DNA of 64,000 nt from Actinomycetales bacterium (GCA_015654475.1 JAATGV010000017.1:1-64000); one strand, 5' to 3'; positions 26,586 to 36,058 are shown, numbered from the stretch's first letter. Made by a program: numbers and translations. Notes: generated by a model from the letters alone, not told the origin.

Positions 26586-27425
26586 CTATGGCCGGTGCGA
26601 AGCGTTCACCGTTCGCGAGTACAACTCTTTCTTCGAAATGCCCGAGCGCTCCGCGACGATGGCACACGCATCCTTGAGGCGCAAGCCACCCTTCGCCAAG
26701 GCGAGCACCTCGGCAACGAGATCGTCCTCATCGCCTTCCTTCACTGTCTCAGCGCTGCTCGACGCGCCCTCGACGACGACAACGATTTCGCCCCGCACAC
26801 CCTCGGCGGCCCAGTCGGCAAGGTCGGTCAGAGTGCCGTGCTTCACCTGCTCAAACTTTTTCGTCAGTTCGCGACATACCGACGCGCGACGCGTTTCGCC
26901 GAACACAGCGGCCATCTCGGCGAGTGTGGCGGCAAGCCGGTGCGGGGACTCGAAAAAGATGAGCGTATGGCGATCAGCCTTCAGTTCGGCCCATGCTCGA
27001 GCACGGTCGCCTGCCTTGCGCGGCACGAACCCCTCGAAGCTGAAGCGATCAGTCGGCAGGCCGGAAACCGCGAGCGCGGAGAGCACCGCCGACGGCCCAG
27101 GAATGATCGTGACAGGGACGTCACGTTCCCGTGCCGCAGCGACAAGTTGGTAGCCGGGATCGGAGATTGTGGGCATACCCGCATCCGACAACACAAGGAC
27201 AGAACCGGCTTCGGCAAGTGCAAGCACCTCGTCCACGCGTGCGCCCTCGTTGTGCTCGAACATGCTGATCAGACGTGGCCGGTTGTCAATGCCGAGCACC
27301 TGCAACAGGTGGGAGGCCACACGGGTGTCTTCGGCTGCGATGACGCTCGCCTCGGCGAGCGCTTCGCGAAGCCGGGGGGATGCATCGCCAAGGTTTCCGA
27401 TCGGCGTGGCTGCGAGAATGATCAC
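26586..27425 (-). CDS. rsmI: 16S rRNA (cytidine-1402 2'-O)-methyltransferase RsmI
   Basis: The ~279-residue tetrapyrrole-methylase-fold enzyme uses SAM to methylate the ribose of C1402 in 16S rRNA. Typical segments are ILAATPIGNLGDASPRL at the N-terminus, AAEDTRVASHLL, VLSDAGMPTISDPGYQLV and IIPGPSAVLSALAVSGL. GTG at 27425 was chosen: the protein family begins here, and TAGTCT (RC of 27433-27438) sits 7 nt upstream, consistent with a leaderless start. It is divergent from the protein mannosyltransferase gene, an arrangement conserved in many actinobacteria. Confidence 0.94.
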   Translation of the reverse strand: MIILAATPIGNLGDASPRLREALAEASVIAAEDTRVASHLLQVLGIDNRPRLISMFEHNEGARVDEVLALAEAGSVLVLSDAGMPTISDPGYQLVAAARERDVPVTIIPGPSAVLSALAVSGLPTDRFSFEGFVPRKAGDRARAWAELKADRHTLIFFESPHRLAATLAEMAAVFGETRRASVCRELTKKFEQVKHGTLTDLADWAAEGVRGEIVVVVEGASSSAETVKEGDEDDLVAEVLALAKGGLRLKDACAIVAERSGISKKELYSRTVNASHRP

Positions 27426-27629
27426 GCGTTCCAGACTACGGCGTGTGTGCTGGGACACATGTATGCGCGTAGCCGCCTCAAGCGTGCAGGGTCCTGCCCG
27501 CACGAACCACGCGGTCCGCACGGAAACACACATTTACGCGCCCGCACCGGGCACCGCACGACGGCGACATGCAGGCAGGCACCCAAGCGAACGCTGCAAA
27601 GCAGAACTTCGCTGGGCTAGCATGTTCAC

Positions 27630-29627
27630 ATGCCGGATCGCCCAACGGACGGGGTGCCCTCGGGGGAGCCCTCGCCGGAAACGTCACCCGAACAGCCCTC
27701 AACCTCAAGACACCGCGCACCAAGACGGAGTGCCAAAAGAGAGCCATCGGTGGCAAAGAGCGGCCGGAGAGGCCTCGACATTACGCAGCCAGATAGCCGA
27801 AACAACATCACCGATCCTCCGACCTCATCGGCCGAAGCCCCACTCACAGGCGATGACGGCGGCAATCTCGCTAGTACGGGAGGTGACGACGGCACCACGT
27901 CATCGGCCACCGCACGCTCGGCCACGCTCATAGCCCCCACTGGCGGCGAACTTTTCGGCGGCATCGGCGAAGAGGTCGACACCACCACACACACAGGTCA
28001 AGAATCGTTCGACGACATCGTCATTGACTCGCGCCCAAGACGCGGCAACCGCCCGGGCTCCGCGCTTGACCGCTGGTGGGCGAAAGTGCAGTCCACCACC
28101 CGCAACCGTAAGCTCTGGTATTGGGGTGGCCCACTTTCGGTGACGGTTCTCGGCGGCATTCTTCGGTTCTGGAATCTGGGGTCTCCTCGCGCATTCATGT
28201 TCGACGAGACGTATTACGTCAAAGATGCGTTCACCTTGAGCAGGCTCGGGTTCGAGGCGTCATGGCCCGACGGCGCGAACGAAAGCATCCTCGCAGGCAA
28301 CTACAACATCTTCAATGCGAGCGACCCAAGCTTTGTCGTGCATCCTCCTCTCGGCAAGTGGATTATCTGGCTCGGCATGGCGATTTTCGGCCCGGATAAC
28401 ACGGTGGGCTGGCGATTCATGAGCGCAGTGATGGGTACGCTTGCCATCCTGATCCTCGCGCTGCTCATCCGCACTCTTTTCCACTCGACTTTGCTTGCCA
28501 CTATCGGTGGTGGCCTGCTGGCAATAGACGGGCTTGCGCTCACAATGAGCCGCATCGCGTTGCTCGATCAGTCGCTGATGTTTTTCGTACTGCTTGCCAC
28601 GTTCGCTCTTGTGCTCGACCGACGATGGTACGAGAAACGACTACTCGATGCGATCGTGCGGCAAAAACGTGCGAAGGGGACCGACGATGCGCCTTTCCTT
28701 GGCCCCGTCGTGTGGTGGCGTCCTTGGTTGATCGCGTGCGCCCTGCTGCTTGGGGCGGCGACCGCGGTGAAGTGGTCCGGGCTCTATTTCGTGGCGTTTT
28801 ACGGGGTATACGTCGTGGTCGCCGACATTTTTCTGCGCCGTCGCTATGGGGTCGTTGCTTGGTATTCGGCCGCAATGCTCAAGCAGGCCCCCGTATCGGC
28901 CGTTCTGCTGCTTGTGCCCTCGTTTGTGGTGTATCTGACGTCATGGACAGGTTGGATCGTGACCAGCGGTGGCTGGGGACGCGATTGGGCAGACCAGCCC
29001 GGCAACGCCGCTACAGGGTTCTTCGCCTGGGTGCCAACGGTTTTCCAGTCGCTGTGGCACTATCACGTCACCGCATACAACGCCGCTCTTGCCATTACTT
29101 CGACACACTCGTGGGCGGCCAATCCACTCACTTGGCCGCTCATGACCCGACCGACGTTAGTGTTCCGGGAGATGACGTACGCCCCCGATGCCACGTGCGG
29201 CGCCAACCAATGCATTTCGACGGTCAGCACGATCGCGAATCCAATTATTTGGTGGTCTGCGCAGATCGCCGTCGTTGCGCTCATCGTGTTTTACATCCGC
29301 AGACGTGACTGGCGCATTCCACTCATCCTGCTACCGATCGCCGCCGGATACCTGCCCTGGCTCAACTATCTTCAGCGCACCGTTTTTCAGATTTATACGG
29401 TGGCATGGCTGCCGTTCCTCATTCTTGCCATCGTGTACTGCATCAAGGTGGTGCTTGGCAAACGCACCGACCCGTCGCGGTTCCGGACTCCGGCCGTAGC
29501 CATCGTCGGCGGCTATCTGCTCATCGTCGTGGCCGTCTCCGTCTTTTTCTATCCCCTTTGGGTGGGCACGTCGATTCCATACTCGTATTGGGCATTGCAT
29601 TCGTGGCTGCCTACGACCTGGCAATAG
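27630..29627 (+). CDS. pmt: Polyprenyl-phosphate-mannose--protein mannosyltransferase (Pmt family, GT39)
   Basis: The 665-residue membrane enzyme transfers mannose from polyprenyl-P-mannose to Ser/Thr of secreted proteins as they are exported by Sec. The catalytic DE pair is in FMFDETYYVKDAF, and VHPPLGKW, AVKWSG and the C-terminal PFFYPLW-like segment (SVFFYPLWVGTSIPYSYW) match the actinobacterial family. About ten membrane segments follow an unusually long (~150 residues) N-terminal region rich in Ser, Pro, Thr, Gly and Asp, probably disordered and cytoplasmic. ATG 27630 follows TAGCAT (27618-27623) by 6 nt, a leaderless arrangement. It is divergent from rsmI, with both promoters in the 204-base gap. 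Confidence 0.93.
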   Translation: MPDRPTDGVPSGEPSPETSPEQPSTSRHRAPRRSAKREPSVAKSGRRGLDITQPDSRNNITDPPTSSAEAPLTGDDGGNLASTGGDDGTTSSATARSATLIAPTGGELFGGIGEEVDTTTHTGQESFDDIVIDSRPRRGNRPGSALDRWWAKVQSTTRNRKLWYWGGPLSVTVLGGILRFWNLGSPRAFMFDETYYVKDAFTLSRLGFEASWPDGANESILAGNYNIFNASDPSFVVHPPLGKWIIWLGMAIFGPDNTVGWRFMSAVMGTLAILILALLIRTLFHSTLLATIGGGLLAIDGLALTMSRIALLDQSLMFFVLLATFALVLDRRWYEKRLLDAIVRQKRAKGTDDAPFLGPVVWWRPWLIACALLLGAATAVKWSGLYFVAFYGVYVVVADIFLRRRYGVVAWYSAAMLKQAPVSAVLLLVPSFVVYLTSWTGWIVTSGGWGRDWADQPGNAATGFFAWVPTVFQSLWHYHVTAYNAALAITSTHSWAANPLTWPLMTRPTLVFREMTYAPDATCGANQCISTVSTIANPIIWWSAQIAVVALIVFYIRRRDWRIPLILLPIAAGYLPWLNYLQRTVFQIYTVAWLPFLILAIVYCIKVVLGKRTDPSRFRTPAVAIVGGYLLIVVAVSVFFYPLWVGTSIPYSYWALHSWLPTTWQ

Positions 29628-29706
29628 GCGCATCGGGCCGGGTCCCGCTCACCGCTAGGTGAACTCCCGAGGGACAGCACCGATCCACCGATACAATTGT
29701 TCGGTT

Positions 29707-30912
29707 ATGAGTGGATACGGTCAGATCTTGCGGCTTCCTGGCATCGCACCACTGATCGCATCCCAATTGGTGGCTCGCTCGCCAGGTGGCATGCTCTCGA
29801 TCGCCATCATCATGCACATCCACAATCTATTCGGCTCGTACGCGTTCGCCGGTCTTGCGGTAGCCTCCTTCAGCGTCGGGGCGGCTGTTGCAGGGCCGGT
29901 AACGAGCAGGTGGATGTCATCGTGGGGCATGCGTCAGGTGCTGATTCTGACCACCATCGTGTTTGTTGCAACCCTGGTTGTCATCGCCAGCGTGGACCTG
30001 GTGTTCCCCGCATACTTAGTGGCCGGGGTGCTTCTCGGAGCGGCCAACCCGCCCGTGCAGTCCGCTGTTCGCACCATCTACCCCAAGATAGTCAACGCCA
30101 AACAGTTGACGGCAGTGTTCTCGCTCGACGCGTCGGCTCAGGAACTGATCTGGGTGTTGGGCCCGATGATCGCTGCGCTGGTCGCTGTGCAGTTCAGCAC
30201 CATGGCCGCGCTTCTGTTGACCGCAGTGCTGGCTCTTGGCGGCGGTCTGTGGTTCATTCTTCAACCGAGCGTTGGGATGGTACGAATTCCGCATTCGTCG
30301 CGACGCATCGGCACGGTGCTGACTAAACCTCCCGTGTTTTTCATGGTGATCATCGGGATGGCGCTGATCGCCACATGCGGCGCGATCGAGGCGGGGACGG
30401 TGGCCGAACTCGGCGAAGACGGAATCGCGTCAGGCATCGTGCTCGCAGCTTTCTCGGCAGGTTCGCTTACTGGCGGTCTTGCCATTGGCAATGCGAAGGT
30501 CACCAGGTGGTCGCTGGTGCGCCGGATGACCGTCGTCGCCGTTGGCGCCGGGCTTGCGTCGATTGTGATGAATGCGTGGTGGATCGGTGCGATGCTGGTC
30601 CTTGCTGGGCTCGGCATCGCGCCCGCCTTGGGTTTGCTGTTCACTGTCGTATCTTCGAGCGTGCGGTTTTCGGATACGGCGGAGGCGTATGGCTGGGTCG
30701 GCACAGGCCAGTTGATCGGTTCAGCGTTGGGTTCGGCTGCTGCCGGGTTCGCCGTTGACACGGGCGGCCCCCAAACTGCGTTCGTCGTCGGGGCGCTCCT
30801 TGCCGTGATCACGGTTGTGCTTTCGATCATTGCGCGGCCCTGGATGCCTGACCTGAATGACGGGGCGGCCGGCCCGCTGCCCGACACCGCTCCGACACAG
30901 GTCATCGGGTAA
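29707..30912 (+). CDS. Major facilitator superfamily transporter (drug/metabolite exporter type)
   Basis: The 401-residue protein has about twelve membrane helices arranged as two halves, with a G-x-x-x-S-R-W-like loop (AGPVTSRWMSSWGMRQ) in place of the first MFS motif. It resembles uncharacterised actinobacterial MFS proteins near TetR genes. ATG at 29707 starts the first helix region (SGYGQILRLPGIAPLI); TACAAT at 29692-29697 is a likely -10. It is convergent with the TetR gene downstream. Substrate unknown. Confidence 0.8.
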   Translation: MSGYGQILRLPGIAPLIASQLVARSPGGMLSIAIIMHIHNLFGSYAFAGLAVASFSVGAAVAGPVTSRWMSSWGMRQVLILTTIVFVATLVVIASVDLVFPAYLVAGVLLGAANPPVQSAVRTIYPKIVNAKQLTAVFSLDASAQELIWVLGPMIAALVAVQFSTMAALLLTAVLALGGGLWFILQPSVGMVRIPHSSRRIGTVLTKPPVFFMVIIGMALIATCGAIEAGTVAELGEDGIASGIVLAAFSAGSLTGGLAIGNAKVTRWSLVRRMTVVAVGAGLASIVMNAWWIGAMLVLAGLGIAPALGLLFTVVSSSVRFSDTAEAYGWVGTGQLIGSALGSAAAGFAVDTGGPQTAFVVGALLAVITVVLSIIARPWMPDLNDGAAGPLPDTAPTQVIG

Positions 30913-30981
30913 CCAGCGTTCATCGCCGGGCGCTGCGCGCGGAGTATGCGTCGGCCCCGAGCGCCAACGGATGCTGACCGG

Positions 30982-31641
30982 TTACGCGCCTGTGAGGGGT
31001 TGGCCGGTTGCGCGTTCTACCGCAGCGGCGAACGCAAGCCGGGTCTCGGCCCATAGCCAAGCCGAGAACTGCTCGGCGGGAACCGGGTCTTCTTCCATGA
31101 TCCAGTGGCTGATCGCGCCGACCATCCCACCGGCCAGGAATGCGGCCTGCACGCCGAAGCCGAGGTCGGCGTCCTCATTTCCATGAAGGTGGTGGTCGAA
31201 GCCTTGTTTTAGGCCGATTCGGAATCGTTCCCGCAGCCGGTGCACGATTTCGGGGCTGCCTTCTTGACCGAGCGCCCATCGGTAAACGTCGATATTCGCA
31301 GCGATGTGGGCAACGAAGCTGCGCACCGCTTCTGGCATGTCGCCCGCATCGCGATTGGCATCTTCGCCATCGGAGTGGCCGCCGACCTTGCCTGTCTCGA
31401 TTGCAATGCTTTCGAGCGCGTCGGCATACAGGGTCTGTAAAGACGAGTAATGAGTGTAGAACGAGCTTCGGTTGACGCCTGCCTTCATGACAATGTCGCC
31501 GACACTGATCTCTTGAACTGGCTTCTCGTGAAACAGTGCGAGGGCAGCAGTCTGAAGCGCACTTCGCGTGCGAGCCTTTCGAGGATCCTCGGCGCGATCC
31601 TCGACGGCTACGCCGGGTTCGATGAGTTCTCCAGTCGCCAT
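30982..31641 (-). CDS. TetR-family transcriptional regulator
   Basis: This 219-residue protein has an N-terminal TetR helix-turn-helix (ARTRSALQTAALALFHEK, ISVGDIVMKAGVNRSSFYTHY) and an all-helical ligand domain with a C-terminal TetR_C-like region. ATG 31641 is preceded by TACTAT (RC of 31648-31653) at 6 nt and no ribosome site, so it is probably leaderless. An inverted repeat CCGACA-TG-TGTCGG lies just upstream of its promoter and is the likely autoregulatory operator, which would also face the divergent carboxypeptidase gene. Target genes beyond these neighbours are unknown. Confidence 0.85.
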   Translation of the reverse strand: MATGELIEPGVAVEDRAEDPRKARTRSALQTAALALFHEKPVQEISVGDIVMKAGVNRSSFYTHYSSLQTLYADALESIAIETGKVGGHSDGEDANRDAGDMPEAVRSFVAHIAANIDVYRWALGQEGSPEIVHRLRERFRIGLKQGFDHHLHGNEDADLGFGVQAAFLAGGMVGAISHWIMEEDPVPAEQFSAWLWAETRLAFAAAVERATGQPLTGA

Positions 31642-31663
31642 GGCGACATAGTACCCACTTTTT

Positions 31664-31677
31664 CCGACATGTGTCGG
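31664..31677. promoter_or_regulatory. Inverted repeat, probable TetR operator
   Basis: CCGACA and TGTCGG are separated by two bases. The site lies 11 bases upstream of the TACTAT -10 of the tetR gene, in its spacer or -35 region, so binding would block that promoter. Confidence 0.55.
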
Positions 31678-31779
31678 TTAGGTTTTGCCACTGAACATGC
31701 GAGCGTCGCAGAATGAATGCCGCGCGGGCAATGCCGTGCCGCGCAGACAATCGACCCAGGCGCTCCGTATGCTAGTTGC

Positions 31780-33036
31780 GTGGCGGTCTTTCGGCGAATT
31801 GTGAAATGGGTTGTCGGCCTCGTTGTCCTCAGCCTTGTCCTGGTCGGGGCCGGAGCGGTCTCCGGGTTGGCCGCGCCCCTTCCGACGGCGACGCTGAGCC
31901 CGGTGCAAGGTGGAGAACTCACCGATGCGGCCAAGTATTCGCTTCCCAAGGCCGGGGCGAGTGCGATCGGATTCGTCGATACCGACGCCATGTTGGCGAG
32001 CAAAGACCCAGACGAGCAGCGCGCTATCGGCAGCATTGCCAAGATCGTTACCGCACTCATTGTGCTTGACGCCAAGCCCCTTGCCAAGGCTGCGGACGCC
32101 CCGACGCTGACGATGACTCAGACCGATGTCAAGTTTCACAACTCCTACGAGTCCAAGGGTGGAGCGGTCACTGAGGTGCTGAACGGCCTCAAACTCACCC
32201 AATACGAGGTGCTCCAGCTGATGTTGCTTCCGTCGGCAAACAATTACGCGGCCACCGCGGCGAACTGGGCATTTGGATCGCTCGACAACTTCGGCAATGC
32301 CGCGACAACGTGGCTGGCAAAAAATGGCCTCCATTCGACAACTATTACTGACCCTGCGGGGTTGGACTCGGCGACGGTGAGCACGCCGAGTGACCTGCTC
32401 GCCATTGCCCGCCTTGCGATGGCCAACCCTGTGATCGCCGAAATTGTCGGCCAAACCCGGGCGAGCATCCCCGTGATCGGAACGATTACCAACACCAACC
32501 TTTTGCTCGGCACGAGCGGGATTGTGGGAATCAAAACCGGCACAACCCTTTCCGCGGGACACTGCCTTCTATTCGCCGTCGAGATCGGTTCGAACGCTCC
32601 CGGCAGCCCCGTCGTCGGGGTGATCTTGGGCCAGCAGTCGCGCGATGGGCTCAATGCGGCGGTGAAGAAGGTGGCCGCGCAAATCCTCGACTCATATCAC
32701 CGAGTCACTGCGGCAAAGGCGGGCGATACTGCGGCAACTTTGACAACCGAGTGGGGTGCCATATCCACGCTTGCGTTTACTGAAGCAGTGACCGCACGCA
32801 CAGTCGGCAAGACCACTTTTTCTGTTGACGTCGCCCATCCTGAGGTCACCACCTTGGTCAAGGGCCCCGGCGACGGGGTGGCAACCGTTTCGGTGACAGA
32901 TCTGCGCGGCACCCAAGAGTTCACGGTGCCACTGACCGCGACGAAAGAGATCTCGACAGCGCCGCTTTCGTGGCAATTGGATCACGCGTTGAGGTGGATG
33001 CCTGCGGACGTTCTGCCGTTTATCGGCTGGCGGTAG
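31780..33036 (+). CDS. D-alanyl-D-alanine carboxypeptidase (low-molecular-weight penicillin-binding protein)
   Basis: The ~418-residue serine peptidase trims the terminal D-Ala of peptidoglycan stem peptides outside the membrane. The three active-site motifs are present: SxxK as S-I-A-K in AIGSIAKIVTAL, SxN as S-A-N in LLPSANNYAAT, and KTG in VGIKTGTTLSAGH. An N-terminal membrane segment (VKWVVGLVVLSLVLVGAGAV) acts as an anchor or signal. The C-terminal ~120 residues form an extra domain ending in a hydrophobic stretch (WMPADVLPFIGW). GTG at 31780 is preferred: TATGCT (31768-31773) lies 6 nt upstream. It is divergent from the TetR gene. Confidence 0.87.
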   Translation: MAVFRRIVKWVVGLVVLSLVLVGAGAVSGLAAPLPTATLSPVQGGELTDAAKYSLPKAGASAIGFVDTDAMLASKDPDEQRAIGSIAKIVTALIVLDAKPLAKAADAPTLTMTQTDVKFHNSYESKGGAVTEVLNGLKLTQYEVLQLMLLPSANNYAATAANWAFGSLDNFGNAATTWLAKNGLHSTTITDPAGLDSATVSTPSDLLAIARLAMANPVIAEIVGQTRASIPVIGTITNTNLLLGTSGIVGIKTGTTLSAGHCLLFAVEIGSNAPGSPVVGVILGQQSRDGLNAAVKKVAAQILDSYHRVTAAKAGDTAATLTTEWGAISTLAFTEAVTARTVGKTTFSVDVAHPEVTTLVKGPGDGVATVSVTDLRGTQEFTVPLTATKEISTAPLSWQLDHALRWMPADVLPFIGWR

Positions 33037-33107
33037 CTGCCCTACGGGCACCGCCCATCCCGGAGTGCGCCTGCGCTTCTTCACCTTGTCTCGTTTTGTC
33101 TCGCCAG

Positions 33108-34691
33108 CTACCGTGACTTCGACTCGATTCGAACGATAATGAGTTTGCTTGCCGAGAATTTTTTGGTAGCGGTAAGCGAGTGTGCTTCAAGTGCCTTCTG
33201 AACCGCGGGTTCACTCAGCGACGTTTTCGTCCAGTTTTCGGCAAACAACCATAGACCCTGCTTGGCAACGCGTTTGGTGCCCAACACCTCTCCCAGCGGG
33301 ACTTGCTCATTGAGCAGCGATCCAGCTGAAGTCGCTGATCTGGCCTTGGCTACATCCACCACGCCGAGGAAAGCCTGAGGTTGTGCGATCTTCAGGAACT
33401 GTATCTCTAGCGACACCGGGCCCAAATAGACAAGGTCTCCTTCGGACTTGTTTTGCTCAAACCAGGCCGCGCCTGTGCTCCAATCACCCGCTTCGGTTCC
33501 CTTCGCATTGATACCCCTGTTTTCTATCGCCGTGGGAACAACCAGCGCGACAACCATGGCGTAAGCGAGAACCACCATCCACCACGTCTTAAGCCGAGCG
33601 AGTGCAAGACCGGAGATAACCGCCACAGCAGGGGTGCTATAGATCAGATATCGCGGCCAGTAAACGTAGACTCCGACCGCAGTCGCACCGATTAGCACGA
33701 TGGTTGGCAGCCACGCGAAAAAGAGGAGAAAGACCAGCTCGGCCCGCGGAATCAGCTCCTTGCCGCTGTCCGCAGAGGCTGTAATTAATGCAGGAGCCAA
33801 TAGCATCCCGAGGGCGACATAGAACACTACGGCGAAACCTATGTTGTTTGCAAACCACTGCTGAATGAAAACCTGCGATGCTGTGGACGACCCGATTGGG
33901 TCGATCCAATACACCTGGTCGATCTGGGAATAGCATTTGGCAGCAAATGGTATGAGTACCATTGCCGGCAGACCGAATCCTAGGGCGGCGGGAGTGAAGC
34001 TTCCTTTCTCGCGGCGAAATAGTGCTGCCCAAATCGCTAACGCAAGAAATATGAATGCCGTGAATATGTTCAACAGGATGGCGAGCGTCATCAGCACTGA
34101 GAATAAGGCCCACAAGCGGAAGCGCGAGCTTGCACGCGCATTCGACCCAGGCGCATCCGTGGCGTAAAGAAACACCAGAGTCGCCAGTGCCACGACCAAG
34201 GTGGCGGTCGACGGCGACCGCGCATCGGTAGCAAAGCGCAACCAAGCAGGCATAAGCATATAGATGATGGCAGAGGCCAACCCGACAGCGCTCCATGGGT
34301 TTTGTGGCCGTGCACCTGGATCAATTTTGCGGCCGATGAAGTAGATAACAATAACAGAAAGTGCGAACGCAACAACGGCCGGAAATCGCAGCCAAAATGC
34401 CGTGACGCCTACAAGCTTTATCCAGAAGTGCATCAACATGTAAAACAGACCATGCACCAGGTCGACATTGCCAAGCATATTTATCAGTGCAGCTAGGCTT
34501 CGTCGCGCCGCACTAATGGTAGCTGCTTCGTCGCGCCAGAGAGGTGGTAGTCCAGAACCAGGCAACAGAATCGCGAGCGTCACAACAAAAAGCGCTCCAC
34601 TAATAACGACTCCGAGAGCGACTGGATGAGTTAGCGCATTTTTCGACTGACTGTTCTTCATGCCTACTCGAAATTGTGCGGAGCCGCTCAC
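33108..34691 (-). CDS. Polytopic membrane glycosyltransferase (ArnT/GT39-83-like)
   Basis: The ~527-residue protein has around eleven membrane segments and, after the first helix, the acidic loop GLPPLWRDEAATISAARRS typical of GT-C enzymes that use polyprenyl-phosphate sugars (the DE/E-type catalytic acid after TM1). The C-terminal ~120 residues are soluble and probably extracellular. It is similar in plan to mycobacterial and corynebacterial membrane mannosyl- or arabinosyltransferases of unknown acceptor. GTG at 34691 is preceded by GAGGAGG ten bases upstream; ATG 34661 is an alternative start without a good site. The sugar and acceptor cannot be read from the sequence. Confidence 0.8.
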   Translation of the reverse strand: MSGSAQFRVGMKNSQSKNALTHPVALGVVISGALFVVTLAILLPGSGLPPLWRDEAATISAARRSLAALINMLGNVDLVHGLFYMLMHFWIKLVGVTAFWLRFPAVVAFALSVIVIYFIGRKIDPGARPQNPWSAVGLASAIIYMLMPAWLRFATDARSPSTATLVVALATLVFLYATDAPGSNARASSRFRLWALFSVLMTLAILLNIFTAFIFLALAIWAALFRREKGSFTPAALGFGLPAMVLIPFAAKCYSQIDQVYWIDPIGSSTASQVFIQQWFANNIGFAVVFYVALGMLLAPALITASADSGKELIPRAELVFLLFFAWLPTIVLIGATAVGVYVYWPRYLIYSTPAVAVISGLALARLKTWWMVVLAYAMVVALVVPTAIENRGINAKGTEAGDWSTGAAWFEQNKSEGDLVYLGPVSLEIQFLKIAQPQAFLGVVDVAKARSATSAGSLLNEQVPLGEVLGTKRVAKQGLWLFAENWTKTSLSEPAVQKALEAHSLTATKKFSASKLIIVRIESKSR

Positions 34692-35003
34692 GCGCGCGCT
34701 ACCTCCTCGGCCACAATGTTAGGGGTTACGTCGATCCAATAGATATTACCCGTTTGCAGTTCGTCGAATTCACTAACGTCGTGCATCCGGACAAAATCCC
34801 ACCCAGCAGACTCACGCAACACCCATCCCCAAATTCACACGAGTAGCCGCCACCAAGGCATAGATTGCATACACGAAATGCAGGCGCATAAGTGGATCTC
34901 ATGTCGCACATGTCCCGATTGGACCGTCGCAGGCGACCTGGGAACCGTGGCTACTATCTCGAAGCCAGGGCGGCCTCCTGCCTCCGACTAGCGGAAGACG
35001 CTG
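34692..35003. other. Intergenic region, no gene recognised
   Basis: The 312-base stretch has lower GC in its first half and a single 61-codon minus-strand frame (34726-34911) with no ribosome site, no recognisable residues and unusually many cysteines. Apart from the GAGGAGG that serves the upstream glycosyltransferase, nothing functional is seen. Confidence 0.5.
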
Positions 35004-35657
35004 TCATTGGGGTTGCGGGAAAATGATGGGGTCCCCGAGCTTCTTACCGCGACGGTGTTCGACAGCCACGATCACCGCGACCACGGCCAGCGAGACAAGC
35101 CCGCCACCGATCGCAATCCCGGGTGCCATACGCAGCACTGGCCCGGGGATTGCTGTCGCCGCAACGATGACGACGACGAAGATGGCCCCCGTGAGCAGCG
35201 CCCCTAAGACGGGATGCCGCACCAGACCACGTAATGCCGCACCACTTGTGGCCGAGAGAATCGCGAACACCGCGATGGCGGCGGCGATGATGATAATGAG
35301 CTCGACCACGGGCACACGTGCGTCTCCACCGATCCACAGCGCAGCAAACCCACCGATCAACAGGAAGACCGCCACTATTTCCAGGATCGTCTTGACGAAC
35401 TGGCGGACGAGCTCAGGCATCGTCCATTCCTGGGTATCGGGCAGTTCCAGCGACGCAGCATACTGTGTGGCATCCCCGAACGTCGCTGTCACGCTGGTGC
35501 CTTGTTCGGCGACATGCGATTCGACTTCAAGAAGCGCCGCGCCGATCGCAGCACCGCTGGCGCCCCGGAGCCGAAGCTCGAATACGAACTCGTCCGCCCA
35601 GGAACCGTCGACATGCGGAGCATGCGCCTTCAGTTCATCTTTCACCGACGTGGTCAT
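35004..35657 (-). CDS. HAAS-domain (DUF1700-like) membrane protein
   Basis: The 217-residue protein has an N-terminal soluble helical segment (ASGAAIGAALLEVESHVAEQG) resembling the HAAS signalling domain found in proteins paired with PadR regulators. About four to five hydrophobic helices follow, then a basic tail (EHRRGKKLGD). ATG at 35657 has AAAGGAGA well spaced upstream. It overlaps the PadR gene by 23 bases and so forms a two-gene unit. The accepted view is that HAAS membrane proteins sense an envelope state and act with PadR; the exact signal is unknown. Confidence 0.8.
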   Translation of the reverse strand: MTTSVKDELKAHAPHVDGSWADEFVFELRLRGASGAAIGAALLEVESHVAEQGTSVTATFGDATQYAASLELPDTQEWTMPELVRQFVKTILEIVAVFLLIGGFAALWIGGDARVPVVELIIIIAAAIAVFAILSATSGAALRGLVRHPVLGALLTGAIFVVVIVAATAIPGPVLRMAPGIAIGGGLVSLAVVAVIVAVEHRRGKKLGDPIIFPQPQ

Positions 35658-36018
35658 GTTCTCTCTCCTTTGTCTGTGCTCCCGAGATCGCCCGTGTTGT
35701 GATCTCACTGAATTCGGCCCAGCGTGCGGCCTCCGTCGCGACGTAGCGACTTCCCTGCTCGGTCACCGTGTAGACCTTCTTCGCCGGACCGTTCTCGCCT
35801 GCCACCCAGTCGGTGGTTACCAGCCCGTCCCGCTCGAACCGACCCAGCAGCGGGTACAACGTCCCACCACCGATTGCTCCTAACCCCGCATGCTCAAGAC
35901 TCTGCGCGATCACATAGCCATGCAACGGGCCCTCGTCTGCGACGATCCGCAGCACGCAGAGCGGCAACGCGCCGCGCAACCACTGCGCCGGCCACTCCCG
36001 GGTGGATGTTTCAGTCAT
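35635..36018 (-). CDS. PadR-family transcriptional regulator
   Basis: The 127-residue protein has a winged helix typical of PadR: LPLCVLRIVADEGPLHGYVIAQ, GGTLYPLLGRFERDGLV and GPAKKVYTVTEQGSRYV. The C-terminal dimerisation helix is short, so it is of the small PadR subfamily 2 type. ATG 36018 is preceded by TACCGT (RC of 36025-36030) at 6 nt. Two direct copies of ACAACCTAG, 17 bp apart, cover the promoter and are the probable operator. It is the first gene of the PadR/HAAS pair. Confidence 0.88.
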   Translation of the reverse strand: MTETSTREWPAQWLRGALPLCVLRIVADEGPLHGYVIAQSLEHAGLGAIGGGTLYPLLGRFERDGLVTTDWVAGENGPAKKVYTVTEQGSRYVATEAARWAEFSEITTRAISGAQTKEREHDHVGER

Positions 36019-36032
36019 GTAGATACGGTAAC

Positions 36033-36058
36033 ACAACCTAGATCGCTATACAACCTAG
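36033..36058. promoter_or_regulatory. Direct repeat ACAACCTAG x2 at the padR promoter, probable operator
   Basis: Identical nonamers lie at 36033-36041 and 36050-36058, 17 bp start to start, immediately upstream of the -10 (TACCGT in the gene's sense). PadR proteins bind AT-containing repeats in their own promoters, so autoregulation is likely. Confidence 0.5.

Noticed and set aside
34726-34911. 61-codon frame on the minus strand between two genes
   Set aside because: It has no ribosome site, no leaderless hexamer and no recognisable motif.
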